NCBI RefSeq assembly: GCF_004346225.1
Contig: NZ_SMAJ01000013.1
Coordinates: forward strand, 1-64,000
DNA: 64,000 nt
Reading direction: 5' to 3'
DNA from: Paralcaligenes ureilyticus
Lineage (GTDB): Bacteria; Pseudomonadota; Gammaproteobacteria; Burkholderiales; Burkholderiaceae_B
Both the position numbers and the translations under genes were made by a program. Below, one piece after another: positions 61,075 to 64,000 of this stretch (the stretch's first letter is position 1; every line of letters starts with the position of its first letter). Below the pieces are notes generated by a model. That model had not been told where the DNA came from. It saw only the letters and a list, made by a program, of their open reading frames with translations, and searched no databases.

Positions 61075-63507
61075 TCACGCAGTCAGGGTTTCGAATTCAC
61101 GCCGGGCAGCCGGGTTTGCAATGCGCTCGACCCAAGGATCTTTTTCAAACGACAGGGCAAATTTCAGGCGTGCATACAGTTCGGCGCGGTGGCTTGCATC
61201 GTTGACGACCCGGGCTTTGACGTGGTCCAGGCCGACGCGGCCGAGGTAATGGCAGGTGCGCTCCAGGTAGAACGCCTCCTCGCGGTAAAGCTGCAGAAAG
61301 GCGCCGGAATATTCCAGAACTTCCTCGGCGGTTTTCACTTTGACGAAGAATTGCGCCACTTCGGTCTTGATGCCGCCGTTGCCGCCGACATAAAGCTCCC
61401 AGCCGGAGTCCACCGCAATAACGCCGATATCCTTGATGCCCGATTCCGCGCAATTGCGTGGGCAGCCCGACACCGCCAGCTTGACCTTGTGCGGGCTGCT
61501 CATGCCGACCAGGTCCTTTTCCAGGGCGATGCCCATGGCGGTGGAGTCTTGCGTGCCAAAGCGGCAAAATTCGCTGCCTACACAGGTTTTGACAGTGCGC
61601 AGCCCTTTGCCATAGGCGTGGCCCGAGGGCATGTCCAGGTCTTTCCAGACATTGGGCAGGTCTTTTTTTTGTATGCCCAGCAAATCGATGCGCTGGCCTC
61701 CGGTCACCTTCACCCTGGGCACGTGGTATTTGTCGGCCACATCGGCAATCCGGCGTAGTTCAGCCGGGGTAGTCACGCCGCCCCACATGCGGGGCACGAC
61801 CGAATAGGTGCCGTCCTTCTGAATATTGGCATGTGTGCGTTCGTTGGCCAGGCGGGATTGCGCATCGTCCCTAGCCTGGCCGGGCCAGGTCGACGTGACG
61901 TAGTAGTTCAAGGCGGGACGGCAGGTCGCGCAGCCGTCCGCACTGCGCCATTCCAGGAAACGCATGGCATCGGCAATGGACATCAGGCGATGTTCCCGGA
62001 TGGCCTTGCGAATTTCACCATGGGTAAAGTTGCAGCAGCCGCAAATGGGCTTTTCCGATTTGGGCTTGATGTTGGCGGCGCCGCCCACGCAGTTGATCAA
62101 TATCTGTTCGACCAGACCGGCGCAGGAGCCGCAAGAACTCGCCGCCTTGGTGTGTTTTTTGACCTCATCGACGGTGAACAGGCCTTGTTCGCGGATCGCT
62201 TTGACGATGGTTCCCTTGCAAACGCCGTTGCAGCCGCAGACCTCGGTATCGTCGGACATGCCCGCGACGCTGTTCTGCCCCGCATGTCCGGTGTCGCCTA
62301 CCGAGCCCTCGCCAAACATCAGGTGATCGCGCAAATCGTTGATCGATTTCGCTTCTCTTATCAGGCGAAAGTACCAGGCGCCGTCGACGGTATCGCCGTA
62401 CAGACAGGCCCCAATCAGCTTGTCGTCCTTGATGACAAGTTTCTTGTACACGCCGCCTATAGGGTCGGACAGGGTAATGGCCTCGGTATCGCCGCCTCCG
62501 GTGTAATCGCCCGCCGAAAACACATCGATGCCAGTGACCTTGAGTTTGGTCGACGTGACGCTGCCCGGGTAGCGCGAGATGCCGAAGAACGCCAGATGGT
62601 TGGCGGCGACCTTGGCCTGTTCGAACAGAGGCGCGACCAGACCATAGGCCATGCCGCGGTGGCTGACGCATTCGCCCACGGCATAGATGCTGGGGTCGTA
62701 GGTTTGCAGGGTGTCGTTGACAATAATGCCGCGGTCCGTATGGATGCCGGCCTGATCCGCCAGTTCGGTGTTGGGCCGGATCCCGACAGCCATCACGATC
62801 AGGTCGGCGGCCAATTCGCTGCCGTCTTTGAAACGTATCCCTTTGACTTTGCCCGCTTCATCGCCCATGACTGATTCGGTCTGATGCGCCATCAGAAACG
62901 TCAGGCCGCGCTGCTCCAGGCTGGTTTGCAGCAAGCCGGCCGCGGCGCTGTCGAGCTGGCGATCCAGCAGGCTTGAACCCAAATGCACGACCGATACCTT
63001 CATGCCGCGCGCCGCCAGGCCATTGGCGGCTTCCAGGCCCAGCAGCCCTCCGCCGATAACGACCGCATGTCGGTAGACCTTGGCTGCGTCGATCATGCGA
63101 TTGACATCGCGTATGTCGCGAAAGGTGACCACGCCGTTCAAGTCGCAACCCGGAACCGGCAGGATGACCGGGTTGGAACCGGTCGCAAGCAAGAGCCGAT
63201 CGTACTTGGCGACGGTTCCATCGTCGGCCTGGACTTCCTTGCGGGCGCGGTTGATCTTGACCACGTTGCGGTTCAACAGCAGCTCGATACGATTTTGCGC
63301 GTACCAGTCCAGGTCGTTGAGAATAATATCCTGAATGGTCTGCTCGCCCGTCAGCACCGGCGACAGCAAAATCCGGTTGTAGTTGGGATAGGGTTCCGAA
63401 CCGAACACCGTGATGTCGTACAGATTCGGATCCAGCTTCAGCAGCTCTTCCAAAGTCCTGACGCCGGCCATTCCATTGCCGACCACAACGAGTTTCAGTT
63501 TTTTCAT
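61075..63507 (-). CDS. nirB: Nitrite reductase (NAD(P)H) large subunit
   Basis: An 810-residue siroheme enzyme reducing nitrite to ammonium with NADH. N-terminal FAD/NAD domain: VVVGNGMAGVRTLEEL and VVIGGGLLGLEAANGLAARG. Then a BFD-like [2Fe-2S] domain (CGCNGVCKGTIVKAI and SCGSCAGLVEQIL), a nitrite/sulfite ferredoxin-like part (GQRIDLLGIQKKDLPNVWKDL) and the siroheme/[4Fe-4S] site (VGSEFCRFGTQDS then SGCPRNCAESGIKDIG). The ATG has AGCAGG upstream. First gene of the operon; a sigma-54 promoter lies 40 bp upstream. Confidence 0.95.
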   Translation of the reverse strand: MKKLKLVVVGNGMAGVRTLEELLKLDPNLYDITVFGSEPYPNYNRILLSPVLTGEQTIQDIILNDLDWYAQNRIELLLNRNVVKINRARKEVQADDGTVAKYDRLLLATGSNPVILPVPGCDLNGVVTFRDIRDVNRMIDAAKVYRHAVVIGGGLLGLEAANGLAARGMKVSVVHLGSSLLDRQLDSAAAGLLQTSLEQRGLTFLMAHQTESVMGDEAGKVKGIRFKDGSELAADLIVMAVGIRPNTELADQAGIHTDRGIIVNDTLQTYDPSIYAVGECVSHRGMAYGLVAPLFEQAKVAANHLAFFGISRYPGSVTSTKLKVTGIDVFSAGDYTGGGDTEAITLSDPIGGVYKKLVIKDDKLIGACLYGDTVDGAWYFRLIREAKSINDLRDHLMFGEGSVGDTGHAGQNSVAGMSDDTEVCGCNGVCKGTIVKAIREQGLFTVDEVKKHTKAASSCGSCAGLVEQILINCVGGAANIKPKSEKPICGCCNFTHGEIRKAIREHRLMSIADAMRFLEWRSADGCATCRPALNYYVTSTWPGQARDDAQSRLANERTHANIQKDGTYSVVPRMWGGVTTPAELRRIADVADKYHVPRVKVTGGQRIDLLGIQKKDLPNVWKDLDMPSGHAYGKGLRTVKTCVGSEFCRFGTQDSTAMGIALEKDLVGMSSPHKVKLAVSGCPRNCAESGIKDIGVIAVDSGWELYVGGNGGIKTEVAQFFVKVKTAEEVLEYSGAFLQLYREEAFYLERTCHYLGRVGLDHVKARVVNDASHRAELYARLKFALSFEKDPWVERIANPAARREFETLTA

Positions 63508-63544
63508 AAATGCCTGCTCTTCATTGATTGATCCTCAAGAGACA

Positions 63545-63564
63545 TTAAGCAAATAGCGTGCCAA
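63545..63564 (-). promoter_or_regulatory. Sigma-54 promoter of the nirBD-nasA-cobA operon
   Basis: On the minus strand: TTGGCACG, four bases, TTGCT. This is a full match to the -24/-12 consensus (GG and GC 10 bp apart). The expected start point is near 63537, giving a leader of about 30 nt to nirB. Confidence 0.88.
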
Positions 63565-63625
63565 TTTTGTACGTGGAGGAAAATCGGAGGGAATACCGGG
63601 AGGGGATGCGAAGCGCATTCCGGAT

Positions 63626-63642
63626 TGCACCGTGACGGTGCG
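63626..63642. promoter_or_regulatory. NtrC-type enhancer site
   Basis: TGCACC-GTGAC-GGTGCG matches the NtrC consensus TGCACC-N5-GGTGCA at 11 of 12 positions. It lies about 65-80 bp upstream of the sigma-54 element, a usual place for NtrC. It implies nitrogen-limitation control of nitrate assimilation, and possibly of the divergent cysG. Confidence 0.82.
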
Positions 63643-63680
63643 TCTGAATGGCGCGTTTTTGAGCGGCATAGCCGTCGCCT

Positions 63681-63763
63681 GTAGCGGCAGCCCTTGTGGC
63701 TGCCATAATCCTGGGGATCAGACCATATCTTGCATGGATGACAGGCACAAGGCCTGTCGCTAC
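63681..63763. repeat. REP-like hairpin pair between nirB and cysG
   Basis: Elements at 63681-63705 (plus, GGCAGCC stem) and 63739-63763 (minus, GACAGGC stem) face each other. The arrangement (type, spacing, linker with GATGACAGGC) mirrors 41746-41829. They separate the NtrC site from the cysG start. Confidence 0.82.
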
Positions 63764-63854
63764 GTGCGACGGACGGGCACGAAGATTGCTTGAATAACAA
63801 GCATCCGCCGGTTCAAACACACGCGCCGGCTCATCCAATGCGAAGGAGCACGCC

Positions 63855-64000
63855 ATGCGGCTATTTCCAATATTTTGCGATCTCCAGGGGAAAAACGTCC
63901 TGGTGGTGGGCGGGGGCGGCGTGGCGTTGCGCAAAGTATCTCTGTTGCTCGAGGCCGCTGCCCGGGTGACCGTGGGGGCGCAGACCTTGTGCAGCGATAT
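63855..64000 (+). CDS. cysG: Siroheme synthase N-terminal domain (CysG), truncated by window end
   Basis: Only the first 48 residues are inside the window. [20 protein letters not shown] followed by [20 protein letters not shown] is the NAD-binding start of precorrin-2 dehydrogenase/ferrochelatase (CysG/Met8). AAGGAG lies 9 nt before the ATG at 63855. It is divergent from the nir operon and would finish siroheme from the precorrin-2 made by CobA. Whether it is a full CysG or only the N-terminal enzyme cannot be seen. Confidence 0.87.
   Translation, partial: MRLFPIFCDLQGKNVLVVGGGGVALRKVSLLLEAAARVTVGAQTLCSD

Overview
The window looks like chromosomal DNA from a GC-rich betaproteobacterium, most likely Alcaligenaceae (Bordetella / Achromobacter / Pusillimonas relatives). 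The reasons are the Bordetella dra-like (Gram-negative dlt) operon, the order recA-recX, an aspartate carbamoyltransferase with an N-terminal helix-turn-helix, many stand-alone ABC-transporter/catabolic islands, and proteins of typical Burkholderiales type. This placement is inference from protein character. No rRNA or 16S sequence is present to fix the taxon.

Layout. 0.3-4.5 kb: a minus-strand dltC-dltD-dltX-dltB-dltA operon for D-alanylation of an envelope component, including a 41-residue DltX-like microprotein. 4.7-11.8 kb: a TetR regulator divergent from a six-gene operon (Tm-1-like/UPF0261 protein, PEP-hydrolase-family TIM barrel, sulfatase, and a sulfonate-type ABC importer), with a palindrome inside the promoter spacer. 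11.8-15.8 kb: acyl-CoA dehydrogenase, DHA2 exporter and 3-hydroxyacyl-CoA dehydrogenase. 15.8-23.1 kb: a GntR/FCD regulator with two matching palindromes, then an aminotransferase, an MFS importer, a 2-oxopentenoate-hydratase-like protein and a giant GlcD-GlcF-type oxidase. 23.7-38.3 kb: IclR and amidase face a ten-gene, tightly packed operon (CobW GTPase, cyclic amidohydrolase, cysteine hydrolase, branched-chain-type ABC importer, two MmgE/PrpD proteins and a flavoprotein). This looks like uptake and catabolism of a cyclic amide or imide. 38.4-41.8 kb: DUF3820 protein, BenE transporter, a CAU-anticodon tRNA, an AT-rich gap, a Tat-exported beta-carbonic anhydrase and an integrase scrap. 42-50.2 kb: bacterial alpha-2-macroglobulin plus penicillin-binding protein 1C. 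50.2-57.2 kb: a SecD-head lipoprotein, small membrane proteins, pyrB with its putative operator, rdgC, and SOS-regulated recA plus recX. 57.2-64 kb: nirB-nirD-nasA-cobA nitrate assimilation operon, preceded by a textbook sigma-54 promoter and NtrC site, and the start of cysG running off the right end.

The intergenic spaces hold about twenty copies of a 25-bp REP-like hairpin starting with GTAG. Its stem sequence varies with compensating changes, and in two places its GTAG supplies the stop codon of the upstream gene. Other repeats are a roughly 250-bp imperfect inverted repeat (one full copy, one half copy at the left edge, one fragment), three 82-bp tandem repeats near rdgC, and a 13-bp tandem repeat between recA and recX. 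I see no transposase, no CRISPR array and no rRNA.

Most notable are the Gram-negative DltX-like microprotein, the uncharacterised sulfatase/UPF0261/PEP-hydrolase operon, the cyclic-amide operon, the HTH-fused ATCase with a palindrome just upstream of it, and the REP family.
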